This document shows, piece after piece, positions 8,141-18,217 of a DNA stretch of 64,000 nt. Both the position numbers and the translations under genes were made by a program. Under the pieces are notes generated by a model that worked only from the letters and a program-made list of their open reading frames with translations, ran no database searches and was not told the origin of the DNA. This DNA is from Streptomyces zagrosensis (GTDB lineage: Bacteria > Actinomycetota > Actinomycetes > Streptomycetales > Streptomycetaceae), in assembly GCF_014203645.1 (NCBI RefSeq), contig NZ_JACHJL010000011.1:186001-250000 (forward strand), given 5' to 3'. Each line of letters opens with the position of its first letter. Within the stretch, counting starts at the first letter, position 1.

Positions 8141-8877
8141 GGCCTCACTGTGCCTGCTTCGGCGCTTCGACGAGGCATTTCGCTGGTGATGGCCCACCGC
8201 TCGTGGTCACGCCACGCGCCATCGATGAAGAGAAAGTCCGGCGAGAATCCCTCAAGGCGGAAACCAAGCCGCTTGACGAGCGCGATCGAGCGCTCGTTGT
8301 CGGGCTGGATGTTGGCCTCAAGACGGTGCAGCCGCATGGGGCCGAAGGCGTACTCCGCGACGAGGCCAAGCCCCTCGCTCATCAGGCCGCGCCCGGCCGC
8401 GTGCGCGAACGCGCCATAGCCAAGTGCCCCGCACTGGAACGCTCCGCCGACGATGGCGTTGATCGCTACGTAACCGGCGATCTCATCCGTCCCCCGCTCA
8501 CAGATGACAAAGCCCACCCGCGACGGCTCCTCCAGCCGGTGCACATAGGAGGCGAACTCTTCCCTGGACGTCGGCGGAAACAACCACGGTCGGTGCAGTG
8601 CGACGCTCTGCCGCGCGCTGGTGATGAACTCCCGCTCATCGTCCCGGCGCAGCCGGCGAATGGCCGCGCGCTCCCCAAGGGCGAGATACCCACCGCGGGG
8701 AGGGCCACCGGCGCCGGACAGATGGGAAGCGTGGGAGGTGCCGGCTGCGTCATGGGCGTCATGGGCATGATGGCGGGCGCCGCTCGGGTCCTGTGAGCCG
8801 TCGCCGGTGGGCCGGTTGCTCGTTGGGGGCGAGGAGCGGCCCGCGCGTGGCGGTCGCTCGGGGTGCGAGGCAGACAT
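8137..8877 (-). CDS. GNAT family N-acetyltransferase (RimJ-like)
   Basis: A 246-residue acetyltransferase of the GNAT superfamily, RimJ/RimL branch. Visible elements are IRRLRRDDEREFITSARQS, the strand VICERGTDEIAGYVAINAI, and the acetyl-CoA-binding region ending in EANIQPDNERSIALVKRLGF, with the conserved NxxSxxLxxKxGF-type pattern. The first 65 residues are His/Ala/Gly-rich, look disordered, and are not part of the fold. A later start would remove them, but I see no strong ribosome site there. The substrate is unknown: N-terminal amines of proteins or small amines. Confidence 0.8.
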   Translation of the reverse strand: MSASHPERPPRAGRSSPPTSNRPTGDGSQDPSGARHHAHDAHDAAGTSHASHLSGAGGPPRGGYLALGERAAIRRLRRDDEREFITSARQSVALHRPWLFPPTSREEFASYVHRLEEPSRVGFVICERGTDEIAGYVAINAIVGGAFQCGALGYGAFAHAAGRGLMSEGLGLVAEYAFGPMRLHRLEANIQPDNERSIALVKRLGFRLEGFSPDFLFIDGAWRDHERWAITSEMPRRSAEAGTVRP

Positions 8878-8939
8878 CGGCCCATCGTACGAAGCCAGCC
8901 GCGGGGCGGCGAGGCGGTGGGCGCGTTACCGACAGGCTG

Positions 8940-9173
8940 CTAACGCCGTCGAAACAGGTACGCGCCACACAGGCCGCCGATCACCGTCACCGCCGCCAGC
9001 GCCAGCCACAGCGGCATGGTGACCTCGGGAATCAGCAGCCGGATCTTGACCTGCCGGGTGTTCTCGAAGATGAAGACCAGGCCGAGGATCGCGACGATAA
9101 GGAGGGCGATCCTGCCGGGCGTGAAGAACTCGCTGCCGCGCCCGCCGCCGTCGGTTTTCGCCTTGGGGCTCAT
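8940..9173 (-). CDS. LapA-type (DUF1049) small membrane protein
   Basis: A 77-residue protein with two membrane segments (IALLIVAILGLVFIFENT and MPLWLALAAVTVIGGLCGAY) joined by a short RQVKIRLLIPEVT loop, the hallmark of the LapA/YciS family. In enterobacteria this family takes part in lipopolysaccharide assembly. In actinomycetes the role is unknown and cannot be LPS-related. The ATG at 9173 has GGAAGG 6 bases upstream. The frame stays open to 9317, but that extension has no ribosome site. Confidence 0.8.
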   Translation of the reverse strand: MSPKAKTDGGGRGSEFFTPGRIALLIVAILGLVFIFENTRQVKIRLLIPEVTMPLWLALAAVTVIGGLCGAYLFRRR

Positions 9174-9330
9174 GCCGCACCTTCCGTCGAACGTCCAGAC
9201 CGCCCCCTTAAGTCCAGAATGCGGCGGCCGTCTGCGAGCGCATCGCGTGACGGCGCAGCGTAGGCCGTATGGGTGACGGCCGCGGCCGTCCGCACATGCA
9301 CCACCGCACCCAGGCATGGGATCAGCTCAC

Positions 9331-9416
9331 CCGGGCACGGGAAACGGACGTGCCTGAGCATGGGCAGGAAGCCGTGCCTGGACAGGGAAGGAGCCGTGCC
9401 GGGCACGGGAAACGGA
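9331..9416. repeat. 18-bp direct repeat before the FUSC gene
   Basis: CCGGGCACGGGAAACGGA occurs exactly at 9331-9348 and 9399-9416, 68 bp apart. Between them the shorter words GCCGTGCC and GTGCCTG recur. The second copy ends 25 bp before the FUSC start, so the pair could be regulator sites. Confidence 0.7.
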
Positions 9417-9441
9417 GGCAACAGCGAGGTGCTGGGAGGCG

Positions 9442-10710
9442 ATGGTGGCCGCGTGGTGGTGGCTGAGATGGGAGCTGGCGGCCGTGGGGCGCACGGCGCG
9501 CAACGCGCTGCGTGCGCCGGGACCCGAGCGGGACGCGATGACCCAGTCGCTCAAGGCGGCCGGGGCCGCCATCGCCGCTTGGGCGCTGACGGGCTGGTGG
9601 CTGACCGCGCCGCTGGCCCTCCTGGCCCCCTGGACGGCACTGGCCCTGGTGGACGCGACGGTGTACCGGTCCTTCCGCGCCGGCCTGCAACAGCTCGCCG
9701 TCATCGTCGTCGGCACCCTGTGGGCCACAGCCGCCATGGCCATGACGGACGGCAACACCATGGGTTCCATGCTGATCGCGCTGCCGGCCCTGGTGCTGGT
9801 GGGCACCTATCGCCGGCTCGGCTCGCAGGGCATTTACGGCGCGACGACCGCGCTGTTCGTCATCACCTATGGCGCCTACTCGCTCAGTGCCGTCAGCCAT
9901 CGACTGCTGGAGACCGCGATCGGCGCCGTCATCGGCATCGCCGTCAACGTGCTCATCCTGCCGCCCATCCACCTCGACAACGTGCGCGATCAACTCCTTC
10001 GCCTGCCCCGGGAGAGCGCGGATCTCCTACGTACCGTCGCCGAAGGGCTCCGGGGCGGCGATTGGGGGGACGCGGATGCGGCCGGGTGGCACGACCGGGC
10101 CCGGCGCATGGAACGCATTCCCGACGCCGTCGCGGAGGCGCGCCAGTGGAGCGCCGAGAGCGTTCGCCTCAACCCGCGCTGGCGCCTGCGCCGCCAAGTC
10201 TCGCCGCCGCCTCCCCCAGCGGCCGATATGACCTGGGAGCGCGTGGCCGGCCATCTGACCGCCATCACCCGCACTCTGACGGTGACCGCGGGCGAACAGG
10301 CGCTGCTGAGCGCGCCCGGTAGGCAGTACCTCACCCGTTACGCGGAGCTGGCCGAGCACATGGCCGCGCTGTGTGATGCCGAGGCCGCGGCGCTGCGGAA
10401 CAAGCATCCCCGTCAACAGAAGGCACAGCGAAGAGCACGGCAGGAAGCCCAGCTAGACGTGCAGCAGGACGCACAGCAGAACGCACAGCAGCAGGACACC
10501 GCGGATATCGACCCTGCGCGCACGTGGGAGCTGTACGACGGTCTCGCCGCGGACTTCCACCACCAGACCGGGCCCGCCTCGGCGGTAAGCGGCGGCCTGT
10601 TGGTGGAGACCAAGCAACTCCTGAACGAACTCACCCGACGCGAAGGCTGGGACGACCACCGGGACAACCACCGGGACGACGGCGAAAAAGAAGCCGACGA
10701 TCACGGTTAG
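9442..10710 (+). CDS. FUSC-family (fusaric-acid-resistance-like) membrane protein
   Basis: A 422-residue protein of the FUSC/aromatic-acid-exporter superfamily. The first 190 residues hold about six hydrophobic segments (LKAAGAAIAAWALTGWWLTA, LLAPWTALALVDATVYRSF, ALFVITYGAYSLSAVS). A cytoplasmic helical region follows, ending in a Gln/Ala-rich stretch near 330-355 (QLDVQQDAQQNAQQQD). Relatives export aromatic carboxylates. Its neighbour on the 3' side is the catechol siderophore operon (convergent), so an export role is tempting but unproven. GGGAGG lies 2 bases before the ATG; a GTG one codon later has better spacing. The TAG stop is the first three bases of an inverted-repeat element. Confidence 0.8.
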   Translation: MVAAWWWLRWELAAVGRTARNALRAPGPERDAMTQSLKAAGAAIAAWALTGWWLTAPLALLAPWTALALVDATVYRSFRAGLQQLAVIVVGTLWATAAMAMTDGNTMGSMLIALPALVLVGTYRRLGSQGIYGATTALFVITYGAYSLSAVSHRLLETAIGAVIGIAVNVLILPPIHLDNVRDQLLRLPRESADLLRTVAEGLRGGDWGDADAAGWHDRARRMERIPDAVAEARQWSAESVRLNPRWRLRRQVSPPPPPAADMTWERVAGHLTAITRTLTVTAGEQALLSAPGRQYLTRYAELAEHMAALCDAEAAALRNKHPRQQKAQRRARQEAQLDVQQDAQQNAQQQDTADIDPARTWELYDGLAADFHHQTGPASAVSGGLLVETKQLLNELTRREGWDDHRDNHRDDGEKEADDHG

Positions 10711-10857
10711 TGCTCTGACCGCCTCAATGCGCCGGGTTCCTCGTCGAAGGCGGCGGCCATCGGGGCGTTCGGCGGAACCGGTCCAGCTTGGCCTCGAAGT
10801 CCGATTCGCTGGATTCCTCCCCAGCCTTGGGCCCTCCCGCTCAAGGTCAGAGCACTA
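10708..10857. mobile_element. 150-bp MITE-like element with perfect 13-bp terminal inverted repeats
   Basis: TAGTGCTCTGACC at 10708-10720 is the exact reverse complement of 10845-10857, and each end begins with TA. The interior has no open frame of interest. The size, terminal repeats and TA ends fit a non-autonomous miniature element of a transposase family that targets TA. The left end supplies the stop codon of the FUSC gene. No transposase lies in the window, so the family cannot be named. Confidence 0.6.
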
Positions 10858-10868
10858 GCCACCCAGCC

Positions 10869-10902
10869 CGCCGCGTGGACCACCGAAGTGGCCCACGCGG
10901 CG
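10869..10902 (-). terminator. Hairpin after entF
   Basis: CGCCGCGTGG (10869-10878) pairs perfectly with CCACGCGGCG (10893-10902) around a 14-base loop that itself can form a 3-bp stem. It lies 50 bases past the stop of the minus-strand NRPS gene and is the likely end of the siderophore synthesis transcript. Confidence 0.6.
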
Positions 10903-10951
10903 TCGAACAGCCTGCTACGCGATCTACGCGACCTCACCCCGGTCGCCGCCG

Positions 10952-13900
10952 TCAGATGGCGTCCCGCAGCCACTCCCGTACCGCCTCGGCGACCCTTGCG
11001 AGCGGGCCGGGCTGGGTGAGTTGCGGGTGCAGGCAATCGATGTCGTGGTTGACCAACCGGCCGGTGACGTAGGGCTGCCATGCCTCGCGGGTCAGCCAGT
11101 CCTCCGCGCGGGGCGCTGTGGCCGTGAAGAACAGCACGTCGCCTTCGAAGGTCCGGTGCTCGTGCTTGCGCATCAGCATGGCGTTGTTGACCACGATGTC
11201 CACGACTGCCGTAAGCGTGTAGTCCGGCAGGCTGGCCAGCGCGCTGCCCTCGCGGCGCAGCGTGTCGATGACCTGCGCGCGCGTCAGCGACTCGCCCGCC
11301 TGGATATCGAACCCGGCCATCCGCAGCAGCGCCCGCTCAGCGTCGGCTTGCGCCGGTATGGCCATGGTCCGCCACTGGTCGGAAGGGTAGGCGTCCATCA
11401 GGGCGAGGAGTTCGACGCGCTCCCCGGCCTCCTGGAGCCGTACCGCGACGGTGTGCGCGATGACGCCGCCAACGGACCAGCCGAGCAGCCGGTAGGGGCC
11501 GTGTGGCTGAACGGAGCGGATGTGGTCGAGGTAGTCGGCGGCCTGCTCCTCCATCGTGCCGGGCAGCGGTTCGGGCTCGGTCAGACCACGCGCCTGGAGC
11601 CCGTAAAGGGGCTGGTCGGAGCCGAGTCGGGACAGCAGACCCGCGTAGCACCAACTGATGCCGCCCGCCGGATGCAGCGCGAACAGCGGTCGTTCACGGC
11701 CGCCAGCGCGCAGCGGCAGCAGCACACCCAGCGCGTCATCGGCCCCACCGTTGGCCCCGCGGCCGGCCTCGCCGTCGCCCGCGGCCAGCACTCGCTCCGC
11801 GAGCGCGGCCGGGGTTGGTGCCTGGAACAGGGTGCCGAGGGCGAGTTCGGTGCCCAGCGTCTCGCGGATGGCGGCGACGAGCCGGACGGCGAGCAGCGAG
11901 TTGCCTCCCAGCTCGAAGAAGCTGTCATCCACGCTCGCCTGCTCTACCCCGAGCACCTGCGCGAACAGCCGGGTGAGGGACTCCTCTTGGTGGCTGCGCG
12001 GGGCGCGGCCCACTGCGGTGGCGGTGGCCGGCGGCGCGGGCAGGGCCTTGCGTTCGAGCTTGCCGTTGGGGCTCAGCGGAAACGCGTCCAAAACGACGAT
12101 GGCGCTTGGCACCATGTAGTCCGGCAGCCGCGCGGCGAGCCGCTCTTTGAGCATGGTGGGGTCGAGCTCTTCCACCACTGCCGTCCCCGCGGGGAGAGCG
12201 TCAGTCCCGTTCGGGGCCGTCCCGGCAGCGCGGGGCCCCGGCTCACCGGCCCGGTCCGCCTCAGCCGCTGCGGCAGCCACGGCAACCGCTTGCCTGGTTT
12301 CATCGCGCTCCGTTGGTGAGCGGTCGGCCCTGGCGGCGGCATCCGCCTGGGCCGACCACCCGGTCTGCGGGGTGGGCTGGTGGCCTGTGACGTAGCCGAT
12401 CAGCCGCTGGTCGCCGGGCCGGTCCTCGCGGACCAGCGCACAGGCCGCGGCGACGCCGTCCTGTGCGGCCAACGCCGCCTCGATCTCGCCCAGTTCGATA
12501 CGCAGGCCGCGCAGCTTCACCTGGTGATCGGTGCGGCCCAGATATTCGACGCAGCCGTCAGTGCGCCAGCGGGCCAGGTCGCCGGTGCGGTACATCCGGG
12601 CGCCGGCCTCGCCCTGGGCCGCGGCGAACGGGTCGGCGACAAAGCGGGTGGCGGTCAGTTCGGGGCGCCCGAGGTAGCCGCTCGCCAGTTGCGCTCCGGC
12701 CAGGTACAGCTCGCCGGCGATGCCGGGCGGGCAGGGCTGGAGAGCGGCGTCGAGTACGTACAGGCGGGTGTTCCACACCGGTTTGCCGATCGGCACCGGG
12801 CCGCTCTCGCCCGCCTCGCACGGGTGGTACGTGACATCGACGGCAGCCTCGGTCGGCCCGTACAGGTTGTGCAGCGGCACCCCGGGCAACAGTCGGTGGA
12901 ACTCGGTGACGGTCTCCCTGGGCAGCGCCTCTCCGCTGCAAAACACCCGGCGTAGCCCGGTGCAGTGGACCGCACCCGGCTCGGTGAGGAAAACGCCGAG
13001 CAGCGATGGCACGAAGTGAGTTGTGGTGATGCCCTGTTCGCGGATGATGCGGGCCAAGTAGGCCGGGTCCTGGTGTCCGCCGGGCTCGGCGACCACCAGC
13101 GTCGCGCCTTCGCGTAGCGCCCAGAAGAACTCCCACACCGACACGTCGAACCCGGACGGGGTCTTTTGGAGCACCCGGTCATCGGGGGTGAGCCGGTAGG
13201 TGTCCTGCATCCAGCGCAGCCGGTTGTCGATCGCCGAGTGCGGCACGACCACGCCCTTGGGGCGGCCGGTGGACCCTGAGGTGTAGATGACGTACGCGGG
13301 GTGGTGCGGGGTGAGCGCGCGGCCCGGGTCGGTGCCCGGCTTGGTGGCCAACTCGGCGCGTAGCTGCGGGTCATCTAGCACGAGGATCGGCAGCTCGGTG
13401 GCAGGCAGCGCGCCCGAGGTCGCCTCGTTCGTCAGCACGCACACCGGCTTCGCGTCGTCCAGCATGTACGCGAGCCGCTCGGCCGGATAGTCGGGGTCGA
13501 GCGGCAGGTACGCGCCGCCCGCCTTGAGCACCGCGAGCAGCGCTACCACCAGGTCAACCGAGCGCGGCAGCGCGACGGCGGCCAGCACCCCGGGGCGCAC
13601 GCCGAGTTCGATCAGGCGCCGGGCGAGTTGGCCCGCGCGCGTGTTGAGCTGCGCGTAGGTCAGGGCGGTGGCGCCGAAGACGAGCGCGGTGGCGTCCGGA
13701 ACGCGGGCGGCGCGGGACTCGATCGGGCCGATCAAGGTGGTGGGCGGCAGCGAGCGCGCGGTGTCGTTGAACTCGGCGAGCACCTGGGTGCGTTCGGCCG
13801 CGGTCAGTACGGCGAGGTCGCCCAGCGGCGCGTGCGGTTCGGTGCCCGGGTCGGCGACGCGGGCCAACAGATCGAGGAATCGTCGCTGGTGGGTGGCGAG

Positions 13901-15511
13901 TTCGGGCTCCGTGTACAACTGTGGGTTGCCGTCGTAGTCGATGCGCAGGCCGGCACCGTCGGCCCGGTCGTAGATGTTGACGGTGAGGTCGTCCACCGGG
14001 CCCGTGGCGAGGTTGTGCGCCTGCGAGCGGGCGCCGGCGAAGGTCAGCCCGTAGTCGAACGGCATGACGTTGATCAGCGGGCCGACGAGCGCCCGGCCGT
14101 CGCCGAGCAGCCCGAGGTCGCGGCGCATGTCCTCGTAGCGGTAGCGCTGGTGGCGGCGTGCGGCGCGGATGCCGAGCACCACCTGGCGGACGAGGTCGGC
14201 CAGCGTGTCCTGGGGGCTGACCCGCAGCCGTAGCGGCAGGACGTTCATCACCATGCCGGGGATGCGCAGCGCCGTGGAGCCCATCCGGCCCATCATGGGC
14301 AGGCCGAGCACGACGTTTTCGCTGTGCGTGGCCCGCGAGAGGTACAGCGCCTGGGTGGCGAACAGCAGGTCGGGCCAGGTGGCGCGGAGCGAGGCGGCGA
14401 GGGTGCGCAGGCGCTCGGTCTCCTGGTGGCCCAGGTGCGCGGTGTGGCGTACGAAGGTGCGGTCGGGCAGTGCGGTGCGCCCGGCCAGGTTGGGCGCACC
14501 GGGCACATCGACAGCGCGCGGCCCACCGCCGCCTGCGGCGTCACCCTGGCCGGCTCCCTCCTGACCGGTGTCCTCCTGGCCGGTGTTCGCGCCGAAGTGG
14601 CCTAGGTCCACGCCGATTTCGGCGGCCCAATAGGCGCGGTCCTTGTGGTATGCCTCGTCCGATCGGTACGCATGGTCGGCTGCGACCAGTTCGGTCAGGC
14701 GCCCGAACGGGCTGGGTCCTGGCTCGGTGTCGGCGGCGAGGGCCGTGTAGACCTCGGCGACGCGGCGGGCGAGCAGCGAGTAGCCGTATCCGTCCATGAC
14801 GAGGTGGTGGACGCGCTGGTACCACAGCCACCGCTCGTCGCCCACCCGGAAAAGCGCGTGCTGGAACAGTGGGCCCGCCGCCAGGTCGAACGGCGTGGCG
14901 AGGTCGGCGCGCATCCAGGCGAGGGCGACCGCATCCGGCCCGTGCTGGCCGTCGCTGAACTGGCGGCCGGTGTGTCCTTGGCGGCTCCTGTGCTCTTGGC
15001 GACTGCTGTGCCCCTGGGTGCCGTGGTGACCTTCGCGGCCAACGCTGCCCGCGCGCCAAACGCCGTCAGCACGGCTCTCGGGCCCGCGCAGATCCGCCTG
15101 GTGCAGCGGGAAGGCGCACCGCACCGGGCCGTTGCTCTGTTCGTCGATGTGGCCAGGGTGACCAGGGCGTCCAGGGTGGCTAGTGCCAGTGGGGGCCGGG
15201 CGGCCGGGCGGCTCGATCTCGATGGGGACCTGCCGGGGCCCCTCGCTCCCGGCGGCGCCCGCGATGATGCGTACCCGCAGCGCGTCGGCCTCGCCTGCGG
15301 TGCGGTGCAGCGCCTCGGCGAAGACGGCCGGGTCCAAGGGGCCGTGGATCTCGATGTACTCGGCGGTGTTTTGGGCCGGGCTGTCCGGGTCCAGGGCCTG
15401 CGCGAACCACATGCCCGACTGGGCCGAGGTCAGCGGCAGCCCGGCCGCGGCCTGCCCGCCGGGGCCCGCCGCACTGCCCTTCGGCACAGCCGAGTCGAGC
15501 ACTGCGGTCAT
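10952..15511 (-). CDS. entF: Single-module NRPS, C-A-T-TE, serine-specific (enterobactin synthase F type)
   Basis: A 1519-residue NRPS that would join 2,3-dihydroxybenzoate to L-serine and cyclise three units. Domains: condensation (about 20-470, HHLVMDG at 235-241); adenylation (about 490-1120, YTSGSTG from 743); carrier (FFELGGNSLLA, Ser1205); thioesterase (GWSVGG, Ser1346). Aligning the A domain to GrsA gives pocket residues D-V-W-H-F-S-L-V-D-K, the serine code, which as I recall it is identical to that of E. coli EntF. Low-complexity inserts sit in the C domain (Gly/His/Gln-rich, about 160-190) and in the A-domain C-terminal lobe (Ala-rich, about 1060). The ATG at 15511 overlaps the carrier-protein stop (ATGA), so the two are coupled. 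Confidence 0.92.
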   Translation of the reverse strand: MTAVLDSAVPKGSAAGPGGQAAAGLPLTSAQSGMWFAQALDPDSPAQNTAEYIEIHGPLDPAVFAEALHRTAGEADALRVRIIAGAAGSEGPRQVPIEIEPPGRPAPTGTSHPGRPGHPGHIDEQSNGPVRCAFPLHQADLRGPESRADGVWRAGSVGREGHHGTQGHSSRQEHRSRQGHTGRQFSDGQHGPDAVALAWMRADLATPFDLAAGPLFQHALFRVGDERWLWYQRVHHLVMDGYGYSLLARRVAEVYTALAADTEPGPSPFGRLTELVAADHAYRSDEAYHKDRAYWAAEIGVDLGHFGANTGQEDTGQEGAGQGDAAGGGGPRAVDVPGAPNLAGRTALPDRTFVRHTAHLGHQETERLRTLAASLRATWPDLLFATQALYLSRATHSENVVLGLPMMGRMGSTALRIPGMVMNVLPLRLRVSPQDTLADLVRQVVLGIRAARRHQRYRYEDMRRDLGLLGDGRALVGPLINVMPFDYGLTFAGARSQAHNLATGPVDDLTVNIYDRADGAGLRIDYDGNPQLYTEPELATHQRRFLDLLARVADPGTEPHAPLGDLAVLTAAERTQVLAEFNDTARSLPPTTLIGPIESRAARVPDATALVFGATALTYAQLNTRAGQLARRLIELGVRPGVLAAVALPRSVDLVVALLAVLKAGGAYLPLDPDYPAERLAYMLDDAKPVCVLTNEATSGALPATELPILVLDDPQLRAELATKPGTDPGRALTPHHPAYVIYTSGSTGRPKGVVVPHSAIDNRLRWMQDTYRLTPDDRVLQKTPSGFDVSVWEFFWALREGATLVVAEPGGHQDPAYLARIIREQGITTTHFVPSLLGVFLTEPGAVHCTGLRRVFCSGEALPRETVTEFHRLLPGVPLHNLYGPTEAAVDVTYHPCEAGESGPVPIGKPVWNTRLYVLDAALQPCPPGIAGELYLAGAQLASGYLGRPELTATRFVADPFAAAQGEAGARMYRTGDLARWRTDGCVEYLGRTDHQVKLRGLRIELGEIEAALAAQDGVAAACALVREDRPGDQRLIGYVTGHQPTPQTGWSAQADAAARADRSPTERDETRQAVAVAAAAAEADRAGEPGPRAAGTAPNGTDALPAGTAVVEELDPTMLKERLAARLPDYMVPSAIVVLDAFPLSPNGKLERKALPAPPATATAVGRAPRSHQEESLTRLFAQVLGVEQASVDDSFFELGGNSLLAVRLVAAIRETLGTELALGTLFQAPTPAALAERVLAAGDGEAGRGANGGADDALGVLLPLRAGGRERPLFALHPAGGISWCYAGLLSRLGSDQPLYGLQARGLTEPEPLPGTMEEQAADYLDHIRSVQPHGPYRLLGWSVGGVIAHTVAVRLQEAGERVELLALMDAYPSDQWRTMAIPAQADAERALLRMAGFDIQAGESLTRAQVIDTLRREGSALASLPDYTLTAVVDIVVNNAMLMRKHEHRTFEGDVLFFTATAPRAEDWLTREAWQPYVTGRLVNHDIDCLHPQLTQPGPLARVAEAVREWLRDAI

Positions 15512-15738
15512 GCCTGGGCTCCCAGCAGCGGGGCCCACCGCTCGATGGCGGGCTCCTCGGCGAGGTCCACGAAGCTCACCTCGACGCCGTGCTCCCGCCG
15601 CCAGCGCTCGACCAGGGACATCACGCGGACCGAGTCGAGGCCGTAGTCCACCAGGTTCTCGTTGTCGGGGATGTCGCAGGGGTCCTCTCCGAGCACGTCG
15701 GCGACGTCGGCGCGGATCTGCTCCACAGTGAGTGCCAT
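15508..15738 (-). CDS. Free-standing aryl carrier protein (ArCP)
   Basis: A 76-residue carrier protein beginning MALTVEQIRADVADVLGED, with the phosphopantetheine site YGLDSVRVM (Ser36). It would be loaded with 2,3-dihydroxybenzoyl-AMP by EntE and present the acyl group to EntF. In E. coli EntB and Bacillus DhbB this domain is the C-terminal part of the isochorismatase. Here it has its own ATG 5 bases after the isochorismatase stop and ends in a 4-base overlap with entF. The two adjacent pieces together are about as long as fused EntB, so nothing is missing. Confidence 0.88.
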   Translation of the reverse strand: MALTVEQIRADVADVLGEDPCDIPDNENLVDYGLDSVRVMSLVERWRREHGVEVSFVDLAEEPAIERWAPLLGAQA

Positions 15739-15743
15739 CGCGG

Positions 15744-16376
15744 TTACTTCCCCTCGAAAATGGTGTCGGTGGTGGTGACGACGGCGCATTTGGCGGCGGC
15801 GTAACGCAGCGCCAACTCGTGGTCGGCGGCGGAGAAGTCGGCGACCGCGTCGGCGACCAGGAACGACTTGATGTCGCGCATCCAGGCGTCGCAGGCGCTC
15901 ATCAGGACGCCGATATGGGCGTACACGCCGACGATGATCAACTGGTCGCGGCCCTGTGCGGCCATCCGCTCGGCGAGATCGGTACGCACGAACGCGCTGT
16001 ACTTCCACTTGGTCAGCACGGTGTCCCCCGCGCCCGGGGCGACCGCCGCGGCGATGGCCTTGGCGTGCTCGTCGTCGGGCAGCCCAGGGCCCCAAAAGTC
16101 CTGTTGGAGGCCGCGCTCGGCGGGGCTTTGGCCACCGGGCTGCGCGGAGTACACGACGGGGACCCCGAGCCGGGCGCAGTCCTTCTTCAGCCGTGCCACG
16201 TTCGCCAGCAGTTCGGTCACCGGCGACGCGCCCTGGTCGAACGCGGACAGAAAGTAGTTTTGCAGGTCGTGTACGAGCAGCACAGCGCGGCCCGGGTCAG
16301 CCGTCCACGCCACCTTGTTGGTGGGCAGATCGGCTGCGGTGGGCATCGGATACGGCGCGATGGCGGGCAGTGCCAT
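15744..16376 (-). CDS. entB: Isochorismatase without fused carrier domain
   Basis: A 210-residue isochorismatase that hydrolyses the vinyl ether of isochorismate to 2,3-dihydro-2,3-dihydroxybenzoate and pyruvate. It begins MALPAIAPYPMPTAADLP, as this family does. It has the aspartate in LLVHDLQNYF, the lysine in LTKWKYSAF and GVYAHIGVLMSA. In that last motif the usual nucleophilic cysteine of the wider hydrolase family is absent, as in true isochorismatases. It ends TTDTIFEGK and then stops. GAAAGG lies upstream of the ATG. The gap to entE is 95 bases. Confidence 0.92.
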   Translation of the reverse strand: MALPAIAPYPMPTAADLPTNKVAWTADPGRAVLLVHDLQNYFLSAFDQGASPVTELLANVARLKKDCARLGVPVVYSAQPGGQSPAERGLQQDFWGPGLPDDEHAKAIAAAVAPGAGDTVLTKWKYSAFVRTDLAERMAAQGRDQLIIVGVYAHIGVLMSACDAWMRDIKSFLVADAVADFSAADHELALRYAAAKCAVVTTTDTIFEGK

Positions 16377-16471
16377 GACGGGTGGCCTTTCGGGGCTTCA
16401 GGGCTGAGCGGGGTGGCGCGGTGCGCCCGGCGTGCGGAGACGAGCGGGCCCGCGACGGGGCAAGGCGCGCG

Positions 16472-18213
<1,742 letters not shown>

Positions 18214-18217
<4 letters not shown>

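Noticed and set aside
9442..10710. FUSC protein as the enterobactin exporter
   Set aside because: Only position supports it; it has no iron box and a separate promoter.
15739..15743. Frameshift between isochorismatase and carrier protein
   Set aside because: The isochorismatase ends at a natural family end and the carrier has its own ATG and complete fold, so a genuine split is more likely than an error. Listed as a finding to check.
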